A stretch of 64,000 nucleotides of DNA, from positions 1 through 64,000 of the forward strand of contig JADJPG010000021.1 of assembly GCA_016713365.1 (NCBI GenBank), read 5' to 3'. Made by a program: the position numbers and the translations under genes. Each line of letters starts with the position of its first letter. Position 1 is the first letter of the stretch. The DNA is from Verrucomicrobiota bacterium (GTDB lineage: Bacteria; Verrucomicrobiota; Verrucomicrobiia; Limisphaerales; JADJPG01). Under the pieces are notes generated by a model, which was not told where the DNA came from, did no database searches, and saw only the letters and a list, made by a program, of their open reading frames with translations. Below, piece after piece: positions 43,335 through 52,367 of this stretch.

Positions 43335-46300
43335 ATGCGCCCATTCGGAAAACTCCTTCGCGCCTTCGCGACTTCGCTGCTCGTCTTCTTCCCCGTTCTC
43401 TCCCGCGGCGCCGCGACGAATGATTACTCCGCCGTGAGCGCCATCTTCGCCGAGCATTGCCTCGACTGCCACGCCGCGCAGGAACCCGAAGGCAAGCTGG
43501 TGATGGAAACGTTCGAAGCGTTGATGAAGGGTGGTGAATCCGGCGCCGTACTGAAGCCCGGTCGCAGCGCCGAAAGCTTGTTGGTGAAAGTGGTCGAGGG
43601 AACGCTCCAAAAGGACGGCAAGAAGTGGATCATGCCGCCCGGAAAACGGAAGAAGCTGACCGCCGAGGAAATCACAACGCTCAAGGCGTGGATTGACGCG
43701 GGCGCGCCGGCGCCGAAGGAGCCGGAGAAACTCGTGCGCGAACTGAAGCTGCCTGCCATTAAACCAACTGTCCCGCCGCGGCGCTCCATTCAAGCCATCG
43801 AATTCGCCACCGGGCCGAAGCTCATCGCCGCTGCCCGCTACGGGGAGGTGGATCTCATTTCGTCCGAGACGCGCAGCGTGGTCCGCACGTTGTCGGGACA
43901 CCGTGGTTCTGTGAACGCGCTCGCCTTCACCACCGACGGTAAACAGCTGGCAGCTGCGGCTGGCGAGCCAGCCCTGTTTGGCGAGGTGAAGATTTGGAAT
44001 GTCGCTGACGGCAAGCTGCTCCGAACGATCGAAGGCCACAAGGATGCGCTGTACGCCGTCGCGATTTCGCCCGATGGCCAGACGCTCGCCACGGGCAGCT
44101 ACGATCAGAAGATCAAGCTGTGGGAACTCGCGACCGGCAAGGAACTGCAAACGCTCTCCGCTCACAACGGCGCGATCTACGACCTCGCGTTTCGTCCCGA
44201 CGGGAAGATCCTCGCCAGCGCCAGCGGAGATCGGACTATCAAGCTCTGGACTGTCGCCACCGGTAAACGGGTCGAGACGTTCTCGCAGCCCCTGAAGGAA
44301 CAGTATGCGCTGAGCTGGAGTCCCGACGGCAAACGCCTTACGGCCGCCGGCGCGGACAATCGCATTCGCGTCTGGGAGATCAGCGAGAGCGCGGCGGAGA
44401 CAACGAATCCCCTGCTCGTCTCCAAGTTCGCCCACGAAGGCGCGATTCTGAATATCGCGTTCTCGCCCGACAGCAAAACGCTCCTCTCCACGGCCGACGA
44501 TCTCACTCTCAAATCATGGGACGCGAAAGAGGTGACCGAGAAGCTGCTGTTCGAGAAGCAACCCGATGTCACGCCCGCCATCGCGTTTCTGGCCGATGGC
44601 AAACGAATCGCCGTGGGACGTCAGGATGGAACCGTGGCCTTCTACGAAATCGAGAAGCCCAAGGCGCTGCCGCCACCGGCCCCCGAATTAAAGAGCGTCT
44701 CGCCGCGTGGATTGTCCCGCGGGAAACCCACCACACTGAAACTCGCCGGCGCTCATCTGCTCGGCGTTACGAACGTTCAGGCGACGAACCCCGATCTACG
44801 CGTCCTCTCGCGGTCAGCCACCAGCGCGAACAACATCCAAATCATGGTCGAAGCCGGAATGAAAGTTCCGCGCGGCGAATACGAACTCTCGGTCCAAGGC
44901 CCCGGCGGCGAGAGCGCAAAGGTGAAGGTCTACGTCGATAACCTGCCGCAACTCAGCGAAGCCACGGCGACAAACGTCATCACCCTGCCCGCTGGAATCT
45001 GGGGTGCCATCGATACGCCCGGTGACAATGACTCGTTCGAGTTTGAAGCAAAGGCCGGGCAGACTATCGTGCTGGAACTCGCCGTGAAAAGCATCGGCTC
45101 CAAGCTGGCCAATGGATTCCTGACGTTGCTCGACAGCCGTGGCGCCGTACTGGCCAGCGACAGCGGATTCGACGGCGGAGATCGAATCGTCGCGTTCAAG
45201 ATTCCTGCTGACGGGCTTTACACAGCGAAAGTCTCGGACCAGATGCTCACCGCGTCGCCAGATCACATCTACCGACTTTCGCTGGGCGAACTTCCCGTCG
45301 TAACCGGCGTGTTCCCGCTCGGCATCGGCGCGAATGCGGAAGCGGACATTCAGCTCAGCGGCCACAATCTCCCGCCCGATGCGACTGCGAAAGTGAAGGC
45401 CGGTGCGCCCGGCGAGATGGAGGTTCCCATCGACGGCGAACGTTTCCGAAAGCTGCGGGCGTTCCGAGTTGTCGTGCGCGATGAACCTCAATTCGCCGAA
45501 CAAGAGCCGAACGATTCTCCCGCCAGCGCAACCGTGCTCGCGCAACGTGGCTCCGCACACGGCCGAGTCGACCGCGTGGGCGATGCGGATTTGTTCCGGT
45601 TCGAGGCGAAGGCTGGCGAAGCTCTCGTTCTCGAAACCGATGCGGCGCGGCGTGGTTCTCCCGTGGATACGCGACTGGAGGTGCTGCACCCGGACGGCCG
45701 CCCGGTCGCGCGCTTACTGCTCCGAGCCGTGCGCAACACCGCGATCAATTTCCGCAGCGTCGACTCCAACGGCACCGGCATGCGCCTCGACAACTACGAG
45801 GAGATGGAACTCACCGAGTATCTCTACATGAGCGGCGATGTGATGCGCCTCTTCCGCATGCCGCAGGGACCAGACTCCGACATGATGATGTTCACCTCAG
45901 CAGGGAAGCGCCGCGCGTATTTCGACACGACAGCGGTCGCTCACGCGCTGGACGAACAGGGCTTCATCGTCGAACCGCACCCGCTCGCCGCCAGACTGCC
46001 GGTCAACGGCCTGCCCGTGTTCAGGCTGAATTTCGAGAATGACGACGACGGCGAGCGCAAGTTGGGAAGCGATTCCAAAATTCACTTCACCGCGCCGACC
46101 AACGGCAACTACCTCGTGCGCGTCACCGACACTCGCGGGCATGGCGGCGATACGTTCGCCTATCGTCTGGTCGCGCGCGAGGCAAAGCCCGACTTCACGG
46201 TGAGCCTGAGCGGAGCGAATCCCACCGTGAGCCCCGGCAGCGGACAAAGCTTCACGGTGAACGCGGAGCGAGCGGATGGATTTGAGGGCGAGATCCGCGT

Positions 46301-46511
46301 CGAGATCAGCGGCCTGCCGGAGGGATTCACCGTCACGACACCCATTGTCATCGAAGCCGGACACACCGAGGCAAAGGGTTCGATTCACGCAGCCTTGAGT
46401 GCACCGAAGACGGCGAGTTCAGCCGCGACGAAAGTTACCGCGACCGCGATGGTCGACGGGAAGCCTGTGGCGAAGGACGTGAACACTCTCGGCACCATCA
46501 AGCTCGGCTAG
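43335..46511 (+). CDS. Planctomycete-type cytochrome/WD40/PPC protein (stopped early by an in-frame TAG)
   Basis: The frame encodes 1058 residues. A signal peptide precedes FAEHCLDCHAAQ, a CxxCH haem motif of the PSCyt1 domain (about 20-130). WD40 repeats follow at about 150-440 (GSVNALAFTTDGKQL and ISPDGQTLATGSYDQKIKLW, and others). Pre-peptidase-like (PPC) beta domains then follow, with ATNVITLPAGIWGAIDTPGDN and AEQEPNDSPASATV. At TIKLG a TAG stops the frame, although the same frame continues with family-like sequence to 46904. The protein would be periplasmic and redox-linked. Confidence 0.85.
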   Translation: MRPFGKLLRAFATSLLVFFPVLSRGAATNDYSAVSAIFAEHCLDCHAAQEPEGKLVMETFEALMKGGESGAVLKPGRSAESLLVKVVEGTLQKDGKKWIMPPGKRKKLTAEEITTLKAWIDAGAPAPKEPEKLVRELKLPAIKPTVPPRRSIQAIEFATGPKLIAAARYGEVDLISSETRSVVRTLSGHRGSVNALAFTTDGKQLAAAAGEPALFGEVKIWNVADGKLLRTIEGHKDALYAVAISPDGQTLATGSYDQKIKLWELATGKELQTLSAHNGAIYDLAFRPDGKILASASGDRTIKLWTVATGKRVETFSQPLKEQYALSWSPDGKRLTAAGADNRIRVWEISESAAETTNPLLVSKFAHEGAILNIAFSPDSKTLLSTADDLTLKSWDAKEVTEKLLFEKQPDVTPAIAFLADGKRIAVGRQDGTVAFYEIEKPKALPPPAPELKSVSPRGLSRGKPTTLKLAGAHLLGVTNVQATNPDLRVLSRSATSANNIQIMVEAGMKVPRGEYELSVQGPGGESAKVKVYVDNLPQLSEATATNVITLPAGIWGAIDTPGDNDSFEFEAKAGQTIVLELAVKSIGSKLANGFLTLLDSRGAVLASDSGFDGGDRIVAFKIPADGLYTAKVSDQMLTASPDHIYRLSLGELPVVTGVFPLGIGANAEADIQLSGHNLPPDATAKVKAGAPGEMEVPIDGERFRKLRAFRVVVRDEPQFAEQEPNDSPASATVLAQRGSAHGRVDRVGDADLFRFEAKAGEALVLETDAARRGSPVDTRLEVLHPDGRPVARLLLRAVRNTAINFRSVDSNGTGMRLDNYEEMELTEYLYMSGDVMRLFRMPQGPDSDMMMFTSAGKRRAYFDTTAVAHALDEQGFIVEPHPLAARLPVNGLPVFRLNFENDDDGERKLGSDSKIHFTAPTNGNYLVRVTDTRGHGGDTFAYRLVAREAKPDFTVSLSGANPTVSPGSGQSFTVNAERADGFEGEIRVEISGLPEGFTVTTPIVIEAGHTEAKGSIHAALSAPKTASSAATKVTATAMVDGKPVAKDVNTLGTIKLG

Positions 46512-46904
46512 AAACCGAAGCTCTACGTTTCGCTGGAGCCTTACAGCGAGACCACCACGAATCATTTCGACCCGGCAGTCGCGTCATCGAAGCCTCTGGA
46601 ACTGACCATCGCCCCGGGCCAGACGATTCCTGCGTGGCTGAAGATTCATCGCAACGGCCATCAGGATCTCGTCACGTTCTTCGCCGAGAATCTGCCGCAC
46701 GGAGTCATCGTGGCGGACATCGGGCTGAACGGTGTGCTCATTCCAAAGGGCGAGAGCGAGCGGCAGATTTTCTTTAACGCCGCGAAATGGGTTCCCGAAC
46801 AAGACCGCCTCTTCTACATGATCGAACAACAGGCCGGACGACAGACGTCGAGGCCCGTGATGTTGAAGGTGAGGAAGGCCGCACAGGCGGCGAGCGCGAA
46901 GTAG
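46512..46904 (+). pseudogene. C-terminal end of the cytochrome/WD40 protein after an in-frame TAG
   Basis: The frame continues without shift from TAG at 46509-46511 for 130 codons: KPKLYVSLEPYSETT, LELTIAPGQTIPAWLKIHRN, VTFFAENLPHGVIVADIGLN and GESERQIFFNAAKWVPEQDR. The last two stretches match the conserved C-terminus I recall for this family in PVC bacteria. One change (for example GAG to TAG) would restore the gene. It may be a real nonsense mutation, a sequencing error, or amber readthrough. Confidence 0.7.
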
Positions 46905-46924
46905 CCGAAGGCAAATTTCTCCTT

Positions 46925-46989
46925 GGAGCGCCGGTCTCCGACCCGCGCACAACCCCCGATCAACACGCCGGGTCGGTGACCGGCGCTCC
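46925..46989. repeat. Dispersed palindromic element, full copy between genes
   Basis: Arms GGAGCGCCGGTCTCCGACCC and onward (46925-46948) and the inverted arm ending GGCGCTCC (46966-46989) flank 17 bases. The same arms are inside the aldH gene at 13598-13659. Confidence 0.8.
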
Positions 46990-47001
46990 GACCGAAAGGT
47001 T

Positions 47002-47529
47002 TCAGAGTCTCCTCAAGCTCTCATCCGTACGGAGTGCAGCCAGAAGCTCGCGTACAAACTTCGCCTGACCGGGCAGAATCAGGTCTGGCGCGATTTCGTT
47101 CAGCGGTTCCAACACGAAGTGTCGAAGGCGAGCGCGAGGATGCGGCAAGGTGAGGCGAGGTGTGGAACGCGTCTCTGAACCGAACGCAATGAGATCGAGA
47201 TCGAGCGGACGCGGTTCGTTCAAGACCACCTTAGGCCAGCGACCGAACTCCTGTTCCAGCGCCTGCAACCTGTCGAGCAACGTCTCCGGGGTTTCATCTG
47301 GCCACGGCGTGAATGCGACCACAGCATTCACGAAGAGCGGAGAACCCGGCGGGCAATCGACCGGCGTGCTTTGCCAAAGTGAGGCGGCAACGAAATCCGA
47401 CTGCGCGAGCTTGTGGAGCGCAGCCATCGCCTCGCGGAGGACGGCGGGCGGATCACCGAGATTGGAACCGAGCGCGACAACCACCCGTCGATCTGCAACG
47501 GACGCGGGCTGTAGCAAGTTCGCGCTCAC
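47002..47529 (-). CDS. folK: HPPK: 2-amino-4-hydroxy-6-hydroxymethyldihydropteridine diphosphokinase
   Basis: The product has 175 residues from a GTG at 47529 that overlaps the dapB stop as GTGA. VVVALGSNLGDPPAVLREAM is the FolK N-terminus, VNAVVAF follows, and EQEFGR with PRPLDLDLIAF carries the pterin-ATP signature. LTLPHPRARLRHFVLEPLNEIAP is the conserved C-terminal block. It transfers pyrophosphate from ATP to dihydropterin in folate synthesis. It is downstream of three lysine/DAP genes, so it is coexpressed by overlap. Confidence 0.93.
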   Translation of the reverse strand: MSANLLQPASVADRRVVVALGSNLGDPPAVLREAMAALHKLAQSDFVAASLWQSTPVDCPPGSPLFVNAVVAFTPWPDETPETLLDRLQALEQEFGRWPKVVLNEPRPLDLDLIAFGSETRSTPRLTLPHPRARLRHFVLEPLNEIAPDLILPGQAKFVRELLAALRTDESLRRL

Positions 47530-48266
47530 TTCAACCCCAGAACGTCCTGCATGTCGTAGATGCCGGGCTTCTGCTTCACGACCCACAGCGCGGCACGAAG
47601 CGCGCCGTTGGCGAAGGTGTCGCGGCTGCTGGCCTTGTGGGTCAGCTCTACGCGCTCACCATCGGCGGCGAAGATGACGGTGTGATCGCCCACGACATCG
47701 CCACCGCGCACGGCGTGGATGCCGATCTCGCTGCTTGCACGCGGACCGACAATGCCTTCGCGACCGTGACGCAGCGCCTGCTTGAGCTGGAGCTTGCGAA
47801 CGTCGGCGAGAATCTCGAGCAGCGTGGTTGCCGTGCCGCTCGGCGAATCCTTCTTGTGGCGATGATGCATCTCGACGACTTCAAGATCGAAGTTCGGCCC
47901 GAGAATCTCCGCGGCCTTCCGCGTGAGCCAGAAGAGCGTGTTCACCCCCGTGGAATAGTTCGACGCCCAGACCATCGGTATCTGCGTCTTGCACGTCGTG
48001 ATCTGCGCCTTCTCGGCTTCCGTGTGGCCAGTGGTGCCAATGACGAGCGCCTTGCCATGCTTCGCGCAATACGCGGCGAGCGCGGCAGTCGCCGCGTGGT
48101 AGCTGAAGTCGATGACCACGTCGCAGTCCGGCAGGAGCGGACGAATGTCGTCGTTCTGATCGACCTCGGCGACGACCTTGAGTCCGGTCATGCGCGCGGC
48201 GCAATCGATGAGCGCCTGGCCCATGCGGCCTTTGGAACCGTTGATGATGACTTTGGTGTCAGGCAT
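47526..48266 (-). CDS. dapB: 4-hydroxy-tetrahydrodipicolinate reductase
   Basis: The product has 246 residues. IINGSKGRMGQALIDCAARM is the NAD(P)-binding start, VIGTTGHTEAEKAQI holds the cofactor loop, and VEMHHRHKKDSPSGTA the conserved His/Lys catalytic block of DapB. It reduces HTPA-derived dihydrodipicolinate in the DAP/lysine pathway, which supplies DAP for peptidoglycan. It starts 19 bases after dapA and overlaps folK. Confidence 0.95.
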   Translation of the reverse strand: MPDTKVIINGSKGRMGQALIDCAARMTGLKVVAEVDQNDDIRPLLPDCDVVIDFSYHAATAALAAYCAKHGKALVIGTTGHTEAEKAQITTCKTQIPMVWASNYSTGVNTLFWLTRKAAEILGPNFDLEVVEMHHRHKKDSPSGTATTLLEILADVRKLQLKQALRHGREGIVGPRASSEIGIHAVRGGDVVGDHTVIFAADGERVELTHKASSRDTFANGALRAALWVVKQKPGIYDMQDVLGLK

Positions 48267-48285
48267 GGGAGATGGAGTTGGTCGA

Positions 48286-49191
48286 TTACTTCAACACGCC
48301 GCACGCCTTGAGCGTGGCCTTGAGGGTGTCGCGGTTCTTCTGCGTCATCGGCACGAGCGGGAGGCGATATTCCTCCTCGCACATGCCCAGCATGGCGAGC
48401 GCGGCTTTCACGGGCACCGGATTCGTCTCGATGAACAGGTCCTTGAAGATCGGGTAGTACTTCGTGTGTAGCTTCAGCGCCACGTCGGTCTTGCCGGCGG
48501 CAAAGGCTTTCACCATCTGCGACACTTCCTTCGGGATGATGTTCGTCGCCACGCTGATCACGCCGTGCGCGCCGACGGACATGAACGGCAGCGTGAGCGA
48601 ATCATCGCCGCTCAGAATCGTGAAGCCGTCACCCAGCGCCGCGCGAAGCTGGCTGACGCGATCCGCGTTCCCGCCCGCTTCCTTGATGCCAATGATGGTC
48701 GGGCACGCGTCAGCGAGACGTTTCACCGTATCGATGGCGATCTCGATGCCACAACGTCCCGGGATGCTGTAGAGCACCAGCGGCAGATCCGTCGCGGCCG
48801 CGATGGCCTTGAAGTGCTGAATAAGCCCTTCCTGCGTCGGCTTGTTGTAATACGGCGCGACCTGCAGCGAGCCGTCGGCGCCCGCCTTCTTCGCCATCTT
48901 GGTGAGATAAATCGCCTCGCTGGTGGAGTTGCCGCCGGTGCCGGCGAGCACCTTCACCTTGCCAGCCGCGAACTCGACCGAGCGTTTGATGACGGCGATG
49001 TGTTCCTCGTAATCGAGCGTCGGCGATTCACCCGTGGTGCCGACGGGCACGATGCCGTCCACGCCGCCCTTGACCTGGGCCTTGACGATCTTTTCGAGCG
49101 CGGACTCGTCGAGTTTGCCACCCTTGGTGAACGGGGTGACGATGGCAGTGTAGGTTCCGGTAAATGGTAGCTGCGTTTGCACAGGGGGCAT
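48286..49191 (-). CDS. dapA: 4-hydroxy-tetrahydrodipicolinate synthase
   Basis: The product has 301 residues. FTGTYTAIVTPFTKGGKLDE and GVDGIVPVGTTGESPTLDYEE are the DapA N-terminal motifs, YSIPGRCGIEI carries the conserved Tyr, and IIGIKEAGGNADRVSQLR holds the Schiff-base Lys. It condenses pyruvate with aspartate semialdehyde. The gene lies downstream of dapF and upstream of dapB on the minus strand, a DAP-synthesis cluster. A 27-bp inverted repeat sits between dapF and dapA. Confidence 0.96.
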   Translation of the reverse strand: MPPVQTQLPFTGTYTAIVTPFTKGGKLDESALEKIVKAQVKGGVDGIVPVGTTGESPTLDYEEHIAVIKRSVEFAAGKVKVLAGTGGNSTSEAIYLTKMAKKAGADGSLQVAPYYNKPTQEGLIQHFKAIAAATDLPLVLYSIPGRCGIEIAIDTVKRLADACPTIIGIKEAGGNADRVSQLRAALGDGFTILSGDDSLTLPFMSVGAHGVISVATNIIPKEVSQMVKAFAAGKTDVALKLHTKYYPIFKDLFIETNPVPVKAALAMLGMCEEEYRLPLVPMTQKNRDTLKATLKACGVLK

Positions 49192-49232
49192 AAAATCAGG
49201 GAATCAGGCGAGTTTTGCCAGAAGGATTTTCA

Positions 49233-49323
49233 GACACGAATGGCACGAATTCACACGAAGACGAGAACTCTACGACGGTAAGGCTTCCGTCAATTGTTCG
49301 TGGAAATCCGTGGAATTCGTGTC
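49233..49323. repeat. Inverted repeat of GACACGAAT type between dapF and dapA
   Basis: GACACGAATGGCACGAATTC and onward (49233-49259) is mirrored by the arm ending GGAATTCGTGTC (49297-49323), 27 bases each with a few mismatches. The pattern CACGAATT...AATTCGTG suggests a dispersed palindromic element. It falls between the dapF stop and the dapA start, where it could affect coexpression. Confidence 0.55.
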
Positions 49324-49324
49324 C

Positions 49325-50134
49325 TCAGACCTCAATCGTCCCTTTGAACACGAAGTCCGCCGGGCCGTTGAGCTTCACGTCGGCGAAACCTTCACCCACG
49401 TTCGTCCAACTGACTTCGAGCGTGTCGCCGCCCTGCACCTGAACCTTCACCGGCGAGGTGAATTGATGGACGCGCGACGCCACCAGCGCAGACGCCGTCA
49501 CGCCCGTACCGCAAGCAAGCGTCTCGCCTTCCACACCCCGCTCGTAGGTGCGCACGCGAATGTGATTTGGGCCGAGCACCTGCGCAAAGTTCACGTTCGT
49601 GCCCTTGGGCTTGAAATGGTCGTGGTAACGAATCTCCGCACCGAGTTGCTGCACCATCGCCTTGTCGGCGTCCGGCACGAAGATGACCGCGTGCGGTACA
49701 CCGGTGTTCAGCGAATGCACCGTGAGCTTCGCACTGGCGGCAGGAACGACTTCGCCGAGACGCAGATCTTTCGGCGTGGTGAGGTTGATGGTCACGCGCG
49801 CTCCATGATACGTGGCGCTGATCACTCCCGCACCCGTCTCGAAGCTCGTCTTGTCGCCAATGCTCGCCACGCTCTGGACGAAACGCGCGAAGCAACGCGC
49901 GCCGTTGCCGCACATGTCCGCCACGGAACCGTCGCTGTTGTAGAACTCCCACGACCAATCGGCCTTGCCCGAGGTGTTCGGGATCAGCATCAGCAAGCCA
50001 TCCGCGCCGATGCCGCGCTGGCGGTTGCAGAGACGAACGATCTGTTCGTTGGTCAGCTTGATCCGGCCGGCGCGATTATCGATGAGAATGAAATCATTCC
50101 CGGCGCCGTTCATCTTCACAAAGTCCAAAGTCAT
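49325..50134 (-). CDS. dapF: Diaminopimelate epimerase
   Basis: The product has 269 residues from the ATG at 50134. VKMNGAGNDFILIDN is the conserved DapF start, and MCGNGARCFARFVQS and TLACGTGVTASALVAS hold the two catalytic Cys residues of the racemase pair. It converts LL-DAP to meso-DAP for cell wall and lysine synthesis. It is the first gene of the dapF-dapA-dapB-folK group. The longer frame to 50152 is less likely because the family starts at this Met. Confidence 0.95.
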   Translation of the reverse strand: MTLDFVKMNGAGNDFILIDNRAGRIKLTNEQIVRLCNRQRGIGADGLLMLIPNTSGKADWSWEFYNSDGSVADMCGNGARCFARFVQSVASIGDKTSFETGAGVISATYHGARVTINLTTPKDLRLGEVVPAASAKLTVHSLNTGVPHAVIFVPDADKAMVQQLGAEIRYHDHFKPKGTNVNFAQVLGPNHIRVRTYERGVEGETLACGTGVTASALVASRVHQFTSPVKVQVQGGDTLEVSWTNVGEGFADVKLNGPADFVFKGTIEV

Positions 50135-50180
50135 GGCGCGGCAACGTAGCAAAAGATTCGCAACTGCAAAGGGGAAAATC

Positions 50181-50207
50181 AGCGTGCTGCCAGCATCCCG
50201 CCGGCAG
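50181..50207. repeat. Copy of the GCCGGC palindromic repeat
   Basis: AGCGTGCTGCCAGCATCCCG followed by CCGGCAG closely matches 41943-41969. It lies upstream of dapF. Confidence 0.6.
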
Positions 50208-50385
50208 AATCCTCATTGATGTCACTGCGCTTTCCTAATCTCGCGTTCGCCTCCCCACTACCCTCTGGACAGACCAATGCCATGAGGCAAATATCCAATA
50301 TGATGAAGGACGAAGGCGACGGGTTCGGGCGTAATGCCAGAGTTATCACCAATCCTGTTTTTACCTTCCAGTCTGCGAATCTCAC

Positions 50386-51075
50386 ATGAGCACTCTGCTC
50401 TCATCCATCGAACACATTACGCGTTCAAGGGCCTGTCGGATCGCATTCAGGCGCTGGGGCAGTCACTTGTTCGGTGGAAAACCGCCCATTGAGTATTCCG
50501 GCATTAAGCCCCCCGCCCCGATTCACCACATTCTGACTCTGGATACGTATGATCGCCACTCTCCCATCCGATTTGAAGACATCAGATATGTTCCGCTCGT
50601 GTTTCCCCTCGCCTATTCGATGGGTGGCGGTGCGATCAGTTACCAAGTCGTCGATGACCAGAAAATCAAGATCTCTCACCTATCGAAGTTTCGGCCAGAG
50701 GATCCTTCCTACATGCTTCTGGATTCGCTGCCGGAACGACGTGCTTCATTGATTGCCCTCACATATGCGGAAAGGCGAATCCTTGGGTCTGACATTCTCG
50801 ACCGTTCGCTCTTGGATAGGTGGCGGATGCGTCGTCTTTGGAATGGTGAGTGTTTTCGTGTCGCTGGGATGTTGAGATATGAACCCAGCCTGGGCTCGTG
50901 TCCTGCAAAGAAAGATGCAGAACAGAATGGCTGCACTGCCTGGCGATTCGCACATTTTCCAGCGTCGAAACGTCCGTTCGGTGATATATGGCACGAGTAT
51001 TCATCCGATGTCTGGTTCTGCTTCGCGCTTTGCTTTGATTGCGGAACGATACATGCCTTCATGGATTGCACCTGA
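50386..51075 (+). CDS. Orphan hypothetical protein
   Basis: The product has 229 residues and I do not recognise it. There is no signal peptide or membrane segment. The centre is polar (PSYMLLDSLPERRASLIALT), and the C-terminal fifth is rich in Cys and aromatic residues (SDVWFCFALCFDCGTIHAF). The gene is visibly more AT-rich than its neighbours and stands alone between convergent/divergent units, so acquisition by transfer is likely. The start at ATG 50386 is the first in frame; no strong ribosome binding site is seen. Confidence 0.55.
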   Translation: MSTLLSSIEHITRSRACRIAFRRWGSHLFGGKPPIEYSGIKPPAPIHHILTLDTYDRHSPIRFEDIRYVPLVFPLAYSMGGGAISYQVVDDQKIKISHLSKFRPEDPSYMLLDSLPERRASLIALTYAERRILGSDILDRSLLDRWRMRRLWNGECFRVAGMLRYEPSLGSCPAKKDAEQNGCTAWRFAHFPASKRPFGDIWHEYSSDVWFCFALCFDCGTIHAFMDCT

Positions 51076-51149
51076 CCGTGCGTGAAGGCGAACATCCGTC
51101 GTCGTGATCACGGGGCGGTGAAATCTACCCGCAAGCTACCAACAGGACG

Positions 51150-52364
51150 CTACTCGTAGCGCAGCGCGTCGATGGGATCGAGGCGGGCAGCCTTGAGCGC
51201 CGGGAAGAAGCCGAAGACGATGCCGATCACCGCGCTCACGGTGAAGGCCATGATGACGGAGCCAGTCGAGATCAGCGTGGGGAATTGGAAGAGTTTGGTG
51301 AGCAGCGGCGCCAGCCAGTAGCCGGTCGCAATTCCCAGCGCGCCACCGGTGATGCTCAGCAGGACGGCTTCGGTGAGGAATTGCCGGAGCACGTCGCGTC
51401 CGCGCGCGCCGACGGCGAGGCGGATGCCAATCTCGCGCGTGCGCTCTGTCACGCTGACGAGCATGATGTTCATGATGCCGATGCCTCCGACCACCAGAGA
51501 GATGCCGGCGAAGAAACCGATCAGGATGGTCATGATGCGGTTGTTGGCGTTGAAGAAGTCCGACGTCTCCTGCTGCGTGCGGACCATGAAGTCATCGTCC
51601 TTGCCATCGGTGATTTTATGCCGCTGGCGGAGCAGCTCGGTGATCTGCTCTTGCACATCCGCGATGGCCTCAGGGGATTCCGCCGACACGAAGATGGCGC
51701 GAAACCGCGTGTCGCCCGAAAGACGCTTCATCACGCTGGTGTAAGGGACGAGAATGATGTCGTCCTGATCCTGACCGAAGCTGCCGGAGCCTTTAGCCTC
51801 GAGCCAGCCGACGATGGTGAATGGTGCGCTCTTGATGCGAATCACCTGGCCGACCGGATCCACATTCTCGCCGAAGAGAGTCTTGGCCGTGGTGGAACCA
51901 ATCAGGCAGACCTTGTTGGCGTTGCGCACGTCGGTTTCCGAAAAGTTATCCCCGGCCTGCACGTTCCATGACCGGGCCGCGAGATACTCCGCGCTCACCC
52001 CCATCACTGACACCGAGGTGTTCTGGTTTCCCGCCGCCACCTGGCCGGAGCTGCGCACCTCGGGACTTGCCGCAGCGACTCCCGAGACCTCGCGGCGAAT
52101 CGCCTCGTAGTCGGATGGATCGAGATTTGGCGCCATGCCGAAGCCGCCGCGCACGCCGCCGCGCGACATGTTGCCGGACATCACCGTCAGGAGATTCTGC
52201 CCCATGCTGGCGATGCGCTTGTCGACTTCAGCCTTCGCGCCCGTGCCCATGCTGACGCCGACGATGACGGCGGAAATGCCGACGATGATGCCGAGCATGG
52301 TGAGAAACGAACGCAGGATGTTTCTCCGGAGAGCGCGCAGGGCGATTTTGAAGACAGCGATCAT
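51150..52364 (-). CDS. ABC exporter permease, MacB/FtsX type
   Basis: The product has 404 residues. An N-terminal helix (RSFLTMLGIIVGISAVIVGVSM) is followed by a large extracytoplasmic MacB_PCD region (about 50-245), then three helices of the FtsX domain (ILIGFFAGISLVVGGIGIMNIMLVSVTERTREIGIRLAVG). The architecture is that of MacB-type exporters without the fused ATPase. The ATPase and membrane fusion protein are encoded immediately upstream, giving a three-gene efflux unit. The substrate, such as a peptide, lipoprotein or macrolide, is unknown. Confidence 0.9.
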   Translation of the reverse strand: MIAVFKIALRALRRNILRSFLTMLGIIVGISAVIVGVSMGTGAKAEVDKRIASMGQNLLTVMSGNMSRGGVRGGFGMAPNLDPSDYEAIRREVSGVAAASPEVRSSGQVAAGNQNTSVSVMGVSAEYLAARSWNVQAGDNFSETDVRNANKVCLIGSTTAKTLFGENVDPVGQVIRIKSAPFTIVGWLEAKGSGSFGQDQDDIILVPYTSVMKRLSGDTRFRAIFVSAESPEAIADVQEQITELLRQRHKITDGKDDDFMVRTQQETSDFFNANNRIMTILIGFFAGISLVVGGIGIMNIMLVSVTERTREIGIRLAVGARGRDVLRQFLTEAVLLSITGGALGIATGYWLAPLLTKLFQFPTLISTGSVIMAFTVSAVIGIVFGFFPALKAARLDPIDALRYE

Positions 52365-52367
52365 GGC

